Origin: Gracilaria caudata
Lineage: Eukaryota; Rhodophyta; Florideophyceae; Gracilariales; Gracilariaceae
Assembly: GCA_030374735.1 (NCBI GenBank)
Contig: JASCIV010000813.1
Span: 1-11,823 of the forward strand
DNA length: 11,823 nucleotides
Direction of reading: 5' to 3'
The notes below the pieces were generated by a model. The model worked only from the letters and a program-made list of their open reading frames with translations, was not told the origin of the DNA and made no database searches. Both the position numbers and the translations under genes were made by a program. This document shows positions 1-7,197 of the stretch, in pieces (position 1 is the first letter of the stretch; every line of letters starts with the position of its first letter).

Positions 1-38
1 GGGTGGGGTTGGTGGTGGTGGTGGCGGTGCAGGGGTTG
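1..38 (+). repeat. G-rich GGT-repeat block
   Basis: Short G runs (GGG, GGGG and many GGT units) follow one another at the left edge and end in a GGGG at about 32-35. The spacing could allow a weak G-quadruplex on the plus strand. The block is cut by the window edge, so its full length is unknown. Confidence 0.4.
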
Positions 39-133
39 TGGACTGCGTGGGAAGCGCCTTTTTGTGTGTTGTGCGCGCGGCGCTGCGTCGCTGCGAAATG
101 CAGCAATAGGGAGCAGATTACGGGCGTGTGTTT

Positions 134-186
134 CGCGCGCACGCGCGCACACGCGCACACGCGCACGCGCCGACACGCGCGCGTGT
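134..186. repeat. Alternating purine-pyrimidine tract, Z-DNA-prone
   Basis: From 134 to 170 the sequence alternates strictly between pyrimidine and purine, using CG and CA steps, for 37 nt. After a short break it alternates again from 173 to 186. Long CG/CA alternation is the classic composition for Z-DNA. Further CG-rich alternation occurs near 205-221 and 337-348. Whether it forms Z-DNA in the cell is inference. Confidence 0.6.
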
Positions 187-490
187 TGCGCAGACGCGCG
201 TGTCCGGTGTGTGTGCGCGCGCGACGCATGTGAACTACGCGTTTGCTGCGGCGCCGCTTTGCTGCCGTCGCGCGTGCGCGCTGCACGGCGCCGGTGCAAT
301 TACAACGCGCGTGGCGTAATTGTCGACGCCGCGGAGCGCGCGCGCGCGGCAGAGAGAAAAACGAAAAAAAAGAGCCGTTTGAATCAACGAGAAGTTGGAC
401 ACGAGCGCGCACACGGCGCGTGCTTTTTTGTGCAGGGGGGGCATCGTGGCGTGCTTGCGTTGCGTGTTTGCATCGCGCCTCTTGATAAAC

Positions 491-504
491 AACTCGCGCG
501 AGTT
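491..504. promoter_or_regulatory. 14-bp perfect palindrome AACTCGCGCGAGTT
   Basis: A perfect 14-bp palindrome lies about 160 nt upstream of the chosen ATG at 665, followed by TGACGT at 532-537 and the overlapping palindromes ACGTACGT and GTACGTAC (534-543). The symmetry suits a dimeric DNA-binding protein, but no binding factor can be named. Confidence 0.35.
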
Positions 505-664
505 CAAACTGTGGCGCGTTCACCGCGCGGGTGACGTACGTACTACGTGCGTGCGGGCGTGGACGACCTTTTTTTTGAACGCGACGTTTGGTGGCCTTCC
601 CTCTGCCCGAGTTACCAACAGCATGATGCGATTCTCGCTCCGTGCGCGCCACAGACGCCAACCC

Positions 665-2602
665 ATGGCCACCACATCCGCGTCAACCGCCGGCGCCACC
701 GCCACCGCGCCGGCGCCGCCGGCGCCCACGCCGCTGCAGCCGGCCGCGCCGCCAGACCGCCACGCCGACCCGCCGCGCAAGCGCCAATTCGCGCCGCGTC
801 TGGCCGCGTTCAACTCGCTTTCCAAGCTCAAGGCGCCACTCAATCACCCCAAGCTGCCGCCGCTCGCCGTGCCCGCCGCGTCGTCGCCGCCGCCGTCGCC
901 GCTATCGGTGCTCATCAACCACGAACCGCATCCCGTGCGCAACGCCTCCGGTCACGCTTTGAATTATGCATCATACACGCCGTCACGCTTCTTCGTGCCG
1001 CCTTCCACGCCCTCCACGCACATCGCCACCCATCGCCGCCCGCGCGCGTCGCCGTCCGCGCTTTCGTCGGCGCTGGCGCTGGACTACGACACGCTGGCTC
1101 GCCGTTCCGGCCACTTTCAGGCCGACTTTCTGCCCTTGCAAAAGCGCATTCAGGCGCGCATCGTGCGCCTCAGACAGTTGCTTACGGAGGCTGATCGCAT
1201 TGGCGATTTGCACATGCTCAAGGATCTGGCTGATATTCTGCACGCAAACATTACCAGACATCATACGCAGGCCCAATCCAAGCGCTCGCAGATAAAGCAT
1301 GCGCAGATTGTGGCTGGACTGCTGGACGCTCCCACCAATCACCCCGTGCGAATCAAGCGCGTGTCGGGCAGGCCCGCTACCATCCGCACCAGAACCACCA
1401 GTGCGTTCAAACTGCGCTCTACTTCGATGCGTTCAGCCTCTCGTCAAGCGCGTAACGCCGCCGTGGACAACAACCATCAACGCATCAAGCGAGAGAAGCC
1501 GCACACAAAATGTGAGCACCATGGTACTCATAACGCCAAATCGGATTTCAGTCGCCTCACGCGCAAGAGTTCGTCGCATCTACGTCGCCTACACAGTGCC
1601 GGTGCCGTCCTCATCAGAAAGCTCAGCAAATCGTCTGCATCGTCACATCATCAACACACCCCTTGCTGTGCAGAGCAGCCCCAATCCACAACAAACACCC
1701 CGCTGTTGCATCCCGAGACCATCAAGAAACTCAAGACCGATCCCATTCCGATTTTAAATGAGTTTAAAATGGAGCTGCATGCAATTGAACAAGAGCATCT
1801 ATTGGATAGTGCCAAGTTGGAGGAGGTACAATCCCAACTCGTTGAACGTCGACGCATTCACCACGAGGCAATGCAGATTCTGGATCAGTTCTACGGCGCT
1901 CTACCGGGCTGGGAAGACGACCCCATTTCGCAGAAAATGATTCTGGAAACCGTGGAATTAACCGAGGCTGGCGTGGATGCGGAACGCGATTTGACCGAGT
2001 CTCGCGATGTGCTCCGTCGCGCGGAGGCTGCGCTTGCTGATCATCAACGCGCACATCGTGCGTTACAGGTGATTCGTTCCGATCTTACAAGCTTTGTGCA
2101 GATTCTTAGTGATCTCATTAGCTCTGCTGATGTGATTGTGGAGACGCGTGGCCGAACTAACTCGTCGACTACACAGAGAAGATACTCTTTGGACGTGCAG
2201 ACAGAGGCAGGTGAAGGCGTTTTGGACACATTTTCTCAGCTTGAACGCCTGCTTGATCGTTGTATTGGACAGGCTCGACTGGCGGTGGAATGCTGCTGTG
2301 AGGCTCCGCGGGTGCAGAACCTGCATGAGGATTTGGAACAGATCTCGGCGGCGTTTGCTCTGGAGGCGGAGGCTGTGAAGAAGAATGGTACCATTTATCA
2401 TGATGACCTTGAACCTACGCTTCAGGTTTCGGTGACTGCGCTGGGTGATTGTAAGATGGCGGAGAATTTTGTGTTGGAGAGACAAGAGATGATCTCGGAG
2501 GATCTCAAGTCTTTGAGGAATCAGCTGGAGCGGAGTGAGGAGTATGTGATGATGGAACGTCTGGCCATCTTGGACTTGCGGCACCCGCGAGATGATCGAT
2601 GA
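665..2602 (+). CDS. Hypothetical disordered/coiled-coil protein
   Basis: I do not recognise the family. The chosen ATG at 665 (CCCATGGC) has a good Kozak context and gives 645 aa; ATGs at 623/626 would add 13-14 residues (basic). Residues 1-135 are proline-, alanine- and serine-rich and look disordered. Residues about 138-220 are helical (LQKRIQARIVRLRQLL, then a leucine-rich helix). Residues about 220-345 are strongly basic and Ser/His-rich, with patches such as KRVSGR and RIKREK that could bind nucleic acid or act as nuclear signals. Residues about 350-640 are acidic, helical and coiled-coil-like (LEEVQSQLVERRRIHHEAMQ), with a CCC cluster at about 543-545. There is no catalytic motif, signal peptide or membrane segment. 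The first ~500 nt are far more GC-rich than the 3' half, yet one frame runs throughout. A structural or scaffold role is only a guess. The gene converges on moaE, with 194 nt between stops. Confidence 0.8.
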   Translation: MATTSASTAGATATAPAPPAPTPLQPAAPPDRHADPPRKRQFAPRLAAFNSLSKLKAPLNHPKLPPLAVPAASSPPPSPLSVLINHEPHPVRNASGHALNYASYTPSRFFVPPSTPSTHIATHRRPRASPSALSSALALDYDTLARRSGHFQADFLPLQKRIQARIVRLRQLLTEADRIGDLHMLKDLADILHANITRHHTQAQSKRSQIKHAQIVAGLLDAPTNHPVRIKRVSGRPATIRTRTTSAFKLRSTSMRSASRQARNAAVDNNHQRIKREKPHTKCEHHGTHNAKSDFSRLTRKSSSHLRRLHSAGAVLIRKLSKSSASSHHQHTPCCAEQPQSTTNTPLLHPETIKKLKTDPIPILNEFKMELHAIEQEHLLDSAKLEEVQSQLVERRRIHHEAMQILDQFYGALPGWEDDPISQKMILETVELTEAGVDAERDLTESRDVLRRAEAALADHQRAHRALQVIRSDLTSFVQILSDLISSADVIVETRGRTNSSTTQRRYSLDVQTEAGEGVLDTFSQLERLLDRCIGQARLAVECCCEAPRVQNLHEDLEQISAAFALEAEAVKKNGTIYHDDLEPTLQVSVTALGDCKMAENFVLERQEMISEDLKSLRNQLERSEEYVMMERLAILDLRHPRDDR

Positions 2603-2774
2603 GCTCGTTCTCGTTTGGAGCGATTGTACGTGTGACCGTTTTTTTGTGTTCTTGGAAGAGAAGTGTGCAAGCTTGAAACAGAACTATTGCGTGTTTTGAT
2701 TGATGCGTTTGTTGTCTTTACGACCCATATATGTGTGTGTGTATCTATATAACATCCTCCCGTTGCTGCTTTGT

Positions 2775-2782
2775 TGATAAAA
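2775..2782 (+). terminator. Possible poly(A) signal TGATAAAA
   Basis: TGATAAAA lies 172 nt after the stop of the coiled-coil gene and just outside the moaE stop. GATAAA is a known weak variant of AATAAA. The same octamer occurs 42 nt after the glycosyltransferase stop (9156-9163). A short (TG)n run and ATAT steps lie upstream at about 2727-2752. Confidence 0.25.
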
Positions 2783-2796
2783 AGAAAGGCGTGTGT

Positions 2797-3339
2797 TTAT
2801 ACGTTAAACTCCTTGTTCTGTTTCCACTGTGAGCCGTTTTCATAAATCTCCTTCTTCCAGATAGGCACACGAGCTTTGAGCTCGTCTATCAACGAGTGGC
2901 ACGCCTCTGCATGCACGTGATTCAAAAAAAAACGAACGTGATGACGTGATGGTCAGCAATTTGATGGCGACGAAGGCAAACGCTAATTGGTGCACACGCA
3001 CGTACCAATGGCATCCTTTCGATGCGCAGATGAAACCGCAATGATCACAGAAGCCTCGCGCACTGGCACAACACCCAGGCGATGCATCACGGCTATGGCC
3101 GTTATGTTCGGCCACTTCGATCGTGCTGCTGTACACAACGCTTTCATCTCCTTGACGGCCATGGGATGGTAGGCCTCATACTCCAAACGTAGCACCGTCT
3201 TACCCTCAAAACTATCCCTGGTGGTGCCCACAAATAAAGACACTGCTCCCGTGCTATCGCGCGACACGGCGCTCACGGCCGTCTCAACGCTCAGAATCTC
3301 CTCGGTGAGCAGCACGGTGTCAGGCTGCTGCTCCGACAT
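2797..3339 (-). CDS. moaE: Molybdopterin synthase large (catalytic) subunit MoaE/MOCS2B
   Basis: MoaE, as a heterotetramer with MoaD, transfers sulfur from the MoaD thiocarboxylate to cyclic pyranopterin monophosphate to make molybdopterin. Exon 1 (3339-3006) encodes residues 1-111, with the family signatures SLFVGTTRDSFEGK, LEYEAYHPMA, HRLGVVPVREASV and SSAHRKDAI. A 99-nt intron (3005-2907) splits a Glu codon. Exon 2 (2906-2797) encodes ACHSLIDELKARVPIWKKEI and ends KEFNV, supplying the conserved PIWKKE lysines of the active site. Spliced length is 147 aa, usual for the eukaryotic protein and very close to animal MOCS2B. Without splicing the protein stops 7 codons past the donor and loses the lysines. 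The ATG has A at -3 (strong context). It begins 17 nt after the moaD stop, in a different frame. Cytosolic location is expected, as no targeting signal is seen. Confidence 0.96.
2907..3005 (-). other. Spliceosomal intron of moaE (99 nt)
   Basis: On the minus strand the donor is G|GTACGT and the acceptor ATGCAG|AG. A T9 run lies about 20 nt before the acceptor and a CTGAC branch-like site about 45 nt before it. Removal joins ...KDAI to EACHSL in frame, restoring the expected MoaE sequence. The intron carries a CACGTG at 2914-2919. Confidence 0.92.
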
Positions 3340-3356
3340 GGTGCGATCGCTTACTT

Positions 3357-3626
3357 TTACCCACCGCTTATGGGAGGAATGAGAGCAAGTTCGTCGCCGT
3401 GTTGCAGCGGCTTTGCCGGCTCGGTCACGTAGCTGTGGTTGACGGCGAGAATGATGTGCGGCAGGATGGGCTCGAGACTGGGGAATCGGGGCACAATTGC
3501 GCGCTTGAGCGCGTCGTGTGGCGGCGTTCCGCGCGGCAGCTCAAGCGAAAGCGACGCCTGTGAGGCGAGTTCTCGCGCTTTTGCAAAGAAAACAACGGTG
3601 ATGGAGATGGTTTGCACGTCGCTCAT
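3357..3626 (-). CDS. moaD: Molybdopterin synthase small subunit MoaD/MOCS2A
   Basis: MoaD is a ubiquitin-fold sulfur carrier. Its C-terminal Gly-Gly is adenylated and thiocarboxylated by a MoeB/MOCS3-type enzyme and then donates sulfur within the MoaE complex. The 89-aa product starts MSDVQTISITVVFFAKAREL, has the mid-domain PSLEPILPHIILAVNHSYV and the end HGDELALIPPISGG, with the stop right after GG as required for activation. Length matches the family (about 80-90 aa). The ATG at 3626 is the only in-frame ATG; the frame stays open further upstream, but the codon there is TTG. Its context is weak (C at -3, A at +4). The protein has no internal Met, and the 284 nt up to the moaE ATG contain no ATG in any frame. 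The stop is followed by a second in-frame stop (TAA AAG TAA), so readthrough fusion to MoaE is excluded. Confidence 0.94.
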   Translation of the reverse strand: MSDVQTISITVVFFAKARELASQASLSLELPRGTPPHDALKRAIVPRFPSLEPILPHIILAVNHSYVTEPAKPLQHGDELALIPPISGG

Positions 3627-4108
3627 CGGCGCGTTTCTGTTCGTTGCTTTTGGCAAAGGTGAAAGGCGCTCGTAGCCGTGGGGGGGGGCACCGACTTTTC
3701 TGATGGTGGCGGTTAGCGAGTGGATGGGGGCGGGTGCATCATGAGCAAGATGCAAGATGCGAGCTTCATATCTGATCTATTTTGGTGGCGGATGCTCTCT
3801 TCGCTTGCTTCCTGCTTGACATTGCTGCTGGAGCGGTGTGGAAGCACGATCATGATGAACGTGTGCACGTGCACGCGTGTACACTCCACCTTGATTTTCT
3901 GTACACCGCTTGCTTGTGCTGACGTTGGTTGCGCGCACGCACCAGATGCGAAACAACCACGGAACCGCCTGCTCTCCGTCGCGCAACAGCTCCGCCCAGT
4001 CAGCGCCACCGCCACCGCCACCCATGAACATGACGGTCGTCCATCAAACGCTCTAATCCGTCCCCCGCAAAGCACAACAACCCCTTCAACCTTCAATCTC
4101 GCTCCGCC
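3627..4108. promoter_or_regulatory. Divergent intergenic region, moaD (-) and EH-domain gene (+)
   Basis: This 482-nt spacer should hold promoters for both genes. No TATA box is evident. In the moaD direction, ATGs at 3742 and 3739 open a 9-codon uORF (MMHPPPSTR) that ends before the moaD ATG; it would matter only if transcription starts upstream of it. A G9 run lies at about 3681-3689. A dense palindrome cluster lies at 3849-3884. The last 100 nt before 4109 are C/A-rich, typical of a 5' UTR, and the EH gene has a strong start context (GCCATGA). Confidence 0.6.
3849..3884. promoter_or_regulatory. Palindrome cluster with CACGTG core
   Basis: Three perfect palindromes lie within 36 nt: ATCATGAT (3849-3856), GTGCACGTGCAC (3863-3874) and GTGTACAC (3877-3884). 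The 12-mer is centred on CACGTG, the E-box/G-box core bound by bHLH or bZIP dimers in many eukaryotes. It lies about 237 nt upstream of moaD and 235 nt upstream of the EH gene, so it could serve both. Confidence 0.4.
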
Positions 4109-6109
4109 ATGAACTTCGGAGGCGGGCCGCACGGAAATGGCTCCTTTCAAAACCCCAACTTCGGCGCCTATTCGCAGTCAACACAGATGCCCTTCCCCGG
4201 TATGCCAATGTTCCCCATGGCGTCCGTGCATCCCATGCAGTCCGTGCACCCGTCAATGATGCCTCCCGTTCAGAACGCGTACCCCCCCGGACAAGGTCCG
4301 CTCGCAGATCGTCCAGTTCATCGCGGTGCCAACGGTCTTTATGAAGCACCGGAACCCGAAGGCCCCGAACAGCATCCAGCCTCTCAACACATAGCTCTCA
4401 ATCCCGGCGAGGTTTCAAAATATATGGAATATTGGGCGCAGGCTTGCGACGGCGCAGAAACCGTTGGTGGCTCGGATGCGGTGGCGTTTCTTTCCAGGGC
4501 GGCCAAGGTTTCAAAGGGACAATTGAGAACGATCTGGGATATCGCAGATCATAGAAAGGAAGGAAAACTTGACCAGAATCAATTCTTCATTGCGTTGCGA
4601 TTGATTGCGTTGGCTCAACGAGGCGCTGCGCTTTCTGAAGCTGGTCTTAGAAATTTCCGTGGAATCCAGCTCATTCCCAGCATTGCACCTCCTCCTGTGA
4701 AGGAACAGCCCGCCGAACAACATCCGTTACCCACAGCTGCTTCTCAGAAACAACCCAATGCATTCTCTTGGACTGTGCCCAAACAGATTGTTCAGCGATA
4801 CGATTCATTCTTTCATCAACTGGATGACCGCAAGCTTGGAATGATTGATGGAAAACAGGGTGTCACGTTTTTTGGAAGAAGTGGTCTTCCCCGGCCCACG
4901 TTGAAAGTCATCTGGCAACTTGCAGATGTCACCAACGACGGCAAGCTCTCACTTGATGAGTTTCGCGCAGCCATGCATATGGTCGCCAACATTCGTAACA
5001 AGAAACTCTCCGTGGAGTCTTTGCCCGCCGTTCTGGATCCCTCAGGACCGAACTGGTTCAGAGTTGAAGGAGAGCAACAACTACAACAAGTATCCCCGCT
5101 AGCCCCCAACCCTGTACATTCTCAAGCATCCCCAACTGCACAGATTCCTGCCATACCACAGCTATCACCAACCGCTCATACTGTGCATAAACCCAGTCAT
5201 AGAAGACAACCGTCATCGTCTGGATCGCGAACTCCCGGGAGAGTAGCGCCACCGCCCGCGGTTATATCCCCCCAACCCCATTTAGGATCTAATCTTTCGC
5301 CACAGCCGGTAATAGTACCACAACCTCCACAAGCAGCAATCGTACCTCCTCCCCCGCAACAAACACATGTTCCCCCGTCACCATCGGCTGTGCACCAGAA
5401 TGATGCCGGTCAAGAACAGATGCGCGAGGCATTGCGAAAGGAGCGACAAGAGGTAGAGCGTGCGAGGCGTGAAATGGAAGAAATGAGGGCCGAAATGGAG
5501 AAGCTGCGTCTGGAGAAAGAAGCCTTAGCGAAGAAGTCTTCTGCCCATAGCACCGCGAAGCGAACGCCGTCCCACTCGAGACAGCCGTCAGCCTCATCCA
5601 TACCACTCTCGGCTCAGCATTCTGGATATGGAGCAAGTCGAAAACCAGCCGCGCAGGCAGTACCTGACTTGCTTAGTGGTTCTCATACTTCGGCGCCGGT
5701 TGTACGCTCACCGGTCAAAACACCTGAGAGATCATCGACTAGCTACAAGCCCTCTCCCGCGCTTCACGCAAGAAACGTAGCTGCGGTGGGCCAAATATCT
5801 CCCGTAAAAGCGTTGAAAACTCCGGATCGTAATAAGCCTATTGATCTCGGACTGGACGATGATGACATATGGGATCAACCTTCCCCGAAATCAAGTGCTC
5901 TTCCGGGTCCTTCAAAACTAACAAATATGACTGGTACCGTTCAATCAAAGGACAGCGTGTCGTCTGATGACGACGATGATGACTTTTGGGGAGCTGTGGG
6001 AATGGGGAAGAAGCCTACACTGGGCCCACCTGGAGGTAGTGGCTCTGGAGCAGGAGGCGGTACTGGGAAGGGTTTTGGTGGCTCGGAGCTCGATGATTGG
6101 GCGTTCTAG
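4109..6109 (+). CDS. EH-domain endocytic scaffold protein (Eps15/Pan1/Ede1-like)
   Basis: The 666-aa protein has an uncharged N-terminus rich in Pro/Met/Gly (1-65), then EH domain 1 (~104-190, TIWDIADH with Trp143) and EH domain 2 (~226-318, VIWQLADV with Trp269). These tryptophans match the NPF-binding pocket. The EF loop of EH2 (273-284, DVTNDGKLSLDE) is nearly canonical for Ca2+; that of EH1 has Arg at position 3 and Gln at 12 and probably does not bind. A Pro-rich linker (~325-430), a charged coiled coil (~436-477) and a Ser/Pro-rich tail follow. The tail repeats SPVK and TPxR sites (534-573) and acidic-Trp motifs (DDDDIW 583-588, DDDDDDFW 620-627, terminal DDWAF), resembling adaptor-binding peptides. 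EH proteins bind NPF cargo adaptors at clathrin-coated pits, so a cortical endocytic role is inferred. No introns; strong Kozak start. Dynamin-like EHD is excluded because there is no GTPase domain. Confidence 0.9.
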   Translation: MNFGGGPHGNGSFQNPNFGAYSQSTQMPFPGMPMFPMASVHPMQSVHPSMMPPVQNAYPPGQGPLADRPVHRGANGLYEAPEPEGPEQHPASQHIALNPGEVSKYMEYWAQACDGAETVGGSDAVAFLSRAAKVSKGQLRTIWDIADHRKEGKLDQNQFFIALRLIALAQRGAALSEAGLRNFRGIQLIPSIAPPPVKEQPAEQHPLPTAASQKQPNAFSWTVPKQIVQRYDSFFHQLDDRKLGMIDGKQGVTFFGRSGLPRPTLKVIWQLADVTNDGKLSLDEFRAAMHMVANIRNKKLSVESLPAVLDPSGPNWFRVEGEQQLQQVSPLAPNPVHSQASPTAQIPAIPQLSPTAHTVHKPSHRRQPSSSGSRTPGRVAPPPAVISPQPHLGSNLSPQPVIVPQPPQAAIVPPPPQQTHVPPSPSAVHQNDAGQEQMREALRKERQEVERARREMEEMRAEMEKLRLEKEALAKKSSAHSTAKRTPSHSRQPSASSIPLSAQHSGYGASRKPAAQAVPDLLSGSHTSAPVVRSPVKTPERSSTSYKPSPALHARNVAAVGQISPVKALKTPDRNKPIDLGLDDDDIWDQPSPKSSALPGPSKLTNMTGTVQSKDSVSSDDDDDDFWGAVGMGKKPTLGPPGGSGSGAGGGTGKGFGGSELDDWAF

Positions 6110-6535
6110 CAGCTAGAGACTATAAGGGTGTAGGTCGGATGGAAGGCGGATGAAGTGCGCTTAGTTCCTGACAACAATGGACATCTTAAGCAGCAATCTC
6201 AGTCAACTTACGGTAACAAGTGTTAGATGAAGCTGGGCGCTTGGTGACAACTGAATAGTGTCCTGCGGTAAAGAACTTGACCGACTAGACTCCACTAGCT
6301 GCAGGGGAACAATCTAATTTGCCAACTTGTAGGAGATGCGCCCCCTAAAACGATACAAGACTCTTAACCCTACTTCAAAGGCCACCAAGGTGAAGAGTCC
6401 TGCGATTTGCAGATCCAATCCTTGACACAGCTTCCTCCCTCAAGACAAAAAACAAAATGCTGAAGAGAAGATGCTTGGGGATTGCAGAAGTCGCAGTCCA
6501 TCTTGCAACCCACACTGCAACAACACCTACAGAAG

Positions 6536-6572
6536 TTCCAATCAACAATCAATTGTTCCATCAATCAACAAT
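6536..6572 (+). repeat. Repeated AATCAACAAT motif with inverted repeat
   Basis: AATCAACAAT occurs twice (6540-6549 and 6563-6572), each preceded by TTCCA. Between them AACAAT-CA-ATTGTT (6544-6557) forms a perfect inverted repeat. The unit may be a small local duplication or a protein-binding site; its role is unknown. Confidence 0.45.
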
Positions 6573-7107
6573 AAGCTGATTGCAACAGATTGTGTTCCAT
6601 CTCAAAGCTTAGCTTTCACCCAAACAAAAGAATTAAGATACTAATCGTAACGAGGACACTATACTACATGGAGATTGGATATGCTATAAACGTTAGTGTA
6701 TCTGTAGGGCTGAGCTACTCAGCTCTAGCTCGATGTGCTTGTATTCCACTTTGTTTGTGGTGGCAAACGAAGATTCTACTACGTGATTTGGGGGTACACG
6801 ACGCTTTCATTAGTGCTTTCGTCAGTAGAATAAGACTTGAAGCTTTTGCAGTTTACTTCCCTTCCGGGCATGGCCGTAAACATGGACCATAATATAGTCA
6901 TAGTTGTTCACAAAGACTAAGGATGATGGCGTACCCTTCCTCCCAATTCTTGCTTCCTATCTCTGAATGTTTCGTGTGAGAGTTGGAGGTGGTCACTTCA
7001 TTTCAACAAGGGAGATATGAAAGAAGAACCCAAGCTTGCAAGCAAGAGTAGCATCGTTGACATATGCCCGCCAGTATCTGATCGGAGTTGAAGGGGCAAG
7101 AAGCCTG

Positions 7108-7156
7108 GTAAAGGTTTAAAGAGCCCCCTTTCTAATCACTGTCATTTTGTTTTTAG
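7108..7156 (+). other. Possible 5' UTR intron of the glycosyltransferase gene
   Basis: The stretch before the ATG at 7198 looks like an intron end: TTCTAATC (branch-like, about 7130-7137), then a T-rich tract ending TTTTTAG at 7156. The nearest donor is GTAAAG at 7108, giving only 49 nt, shorter than the confirmed introns (68-99 nt). A more distant donor is possible. An in-frame TAG at 7192-7194 means splicing here would not by itself extend the protein. Confidence 0.3.
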
Positions 7157-7197
7157 AAACTGTATCTTCTCTCGTAGCCCAATTCTGGTCATAGGCA

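Larger units (their letters stand above)
1..664. other. CpG-rich low-complexity upstream region
   Basis: No gene is supported here. The frames that stay open are arginine/alanine/cysteine-rich translations of CG/CA repeats and look like by-products of composition. The stretch opens with a G-rich block, continues through alternating CG/CA DNA, and ends in a region with a 14-bp palindrome (491-504) and a TGACGT element (532-537). It is probably promoter and 5' UTR of the gene starting at 665. The frame of that gene is open upstream to 395, but the codon there is TTG; the first in-frame ATGs are 623 and 626. Confidence 0.6.
6110..7197. other. Long AT-richer intergenic region
   Basis: No convincing gene is seen in these 1,088 nt. 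The longest open frame (6590-6892, +) begins with TTG, and its first ATG at 6668 gives a Cys/Leu-rich peptide I do not recognise. A minus-strand frame at 6370-6564 is equally anonymous. Base composition is visibly lower in GC and CpG than the flanking genes. The left part is probably the 3' UTR of the EH gene and the right part the promoter and 5' UTR of the glycosyltransferase. I found no tRNA-like fold or clear snRNA; an unannotated non-coding RNA cannot be excluded. Confidence 0.5.

Noticed and set aside
3..534. Overlapping Arg/Ala/Cys-rich open frames at the left end
   Set aside because: They are translations of CG/CA repeats in several frames and on both strands, with no domain-like sequence.
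2840..3136. Minus-strand 98-codon frame overlapping moaE
   Set aside because: It runs in another frame across exon 1, the intron and exon 2 of moaE and matches nothing; the spliced MoaE explains the sequence.
3339..3359. Splice donor GTAAGC or GTAAAA at the moaD stop joining MoaD to MoaE
   Set aside because: No AG acceptor lies between there and the moaE start, and an intron ending just inside moaE would be far below the size of the other introns.
3357..3755. Longer MoaD with a 43-residue N-terminal extension
   Set aside because: The upstream codon is TTG, not ATG; the ATG at 3626 gives exactly the family length.
6590..6892. 100-codon plus-strand open frame in the long gap
   Set aside because: It begins with TTG, has unusual composition and no recognisable domain; length alone is not enough.
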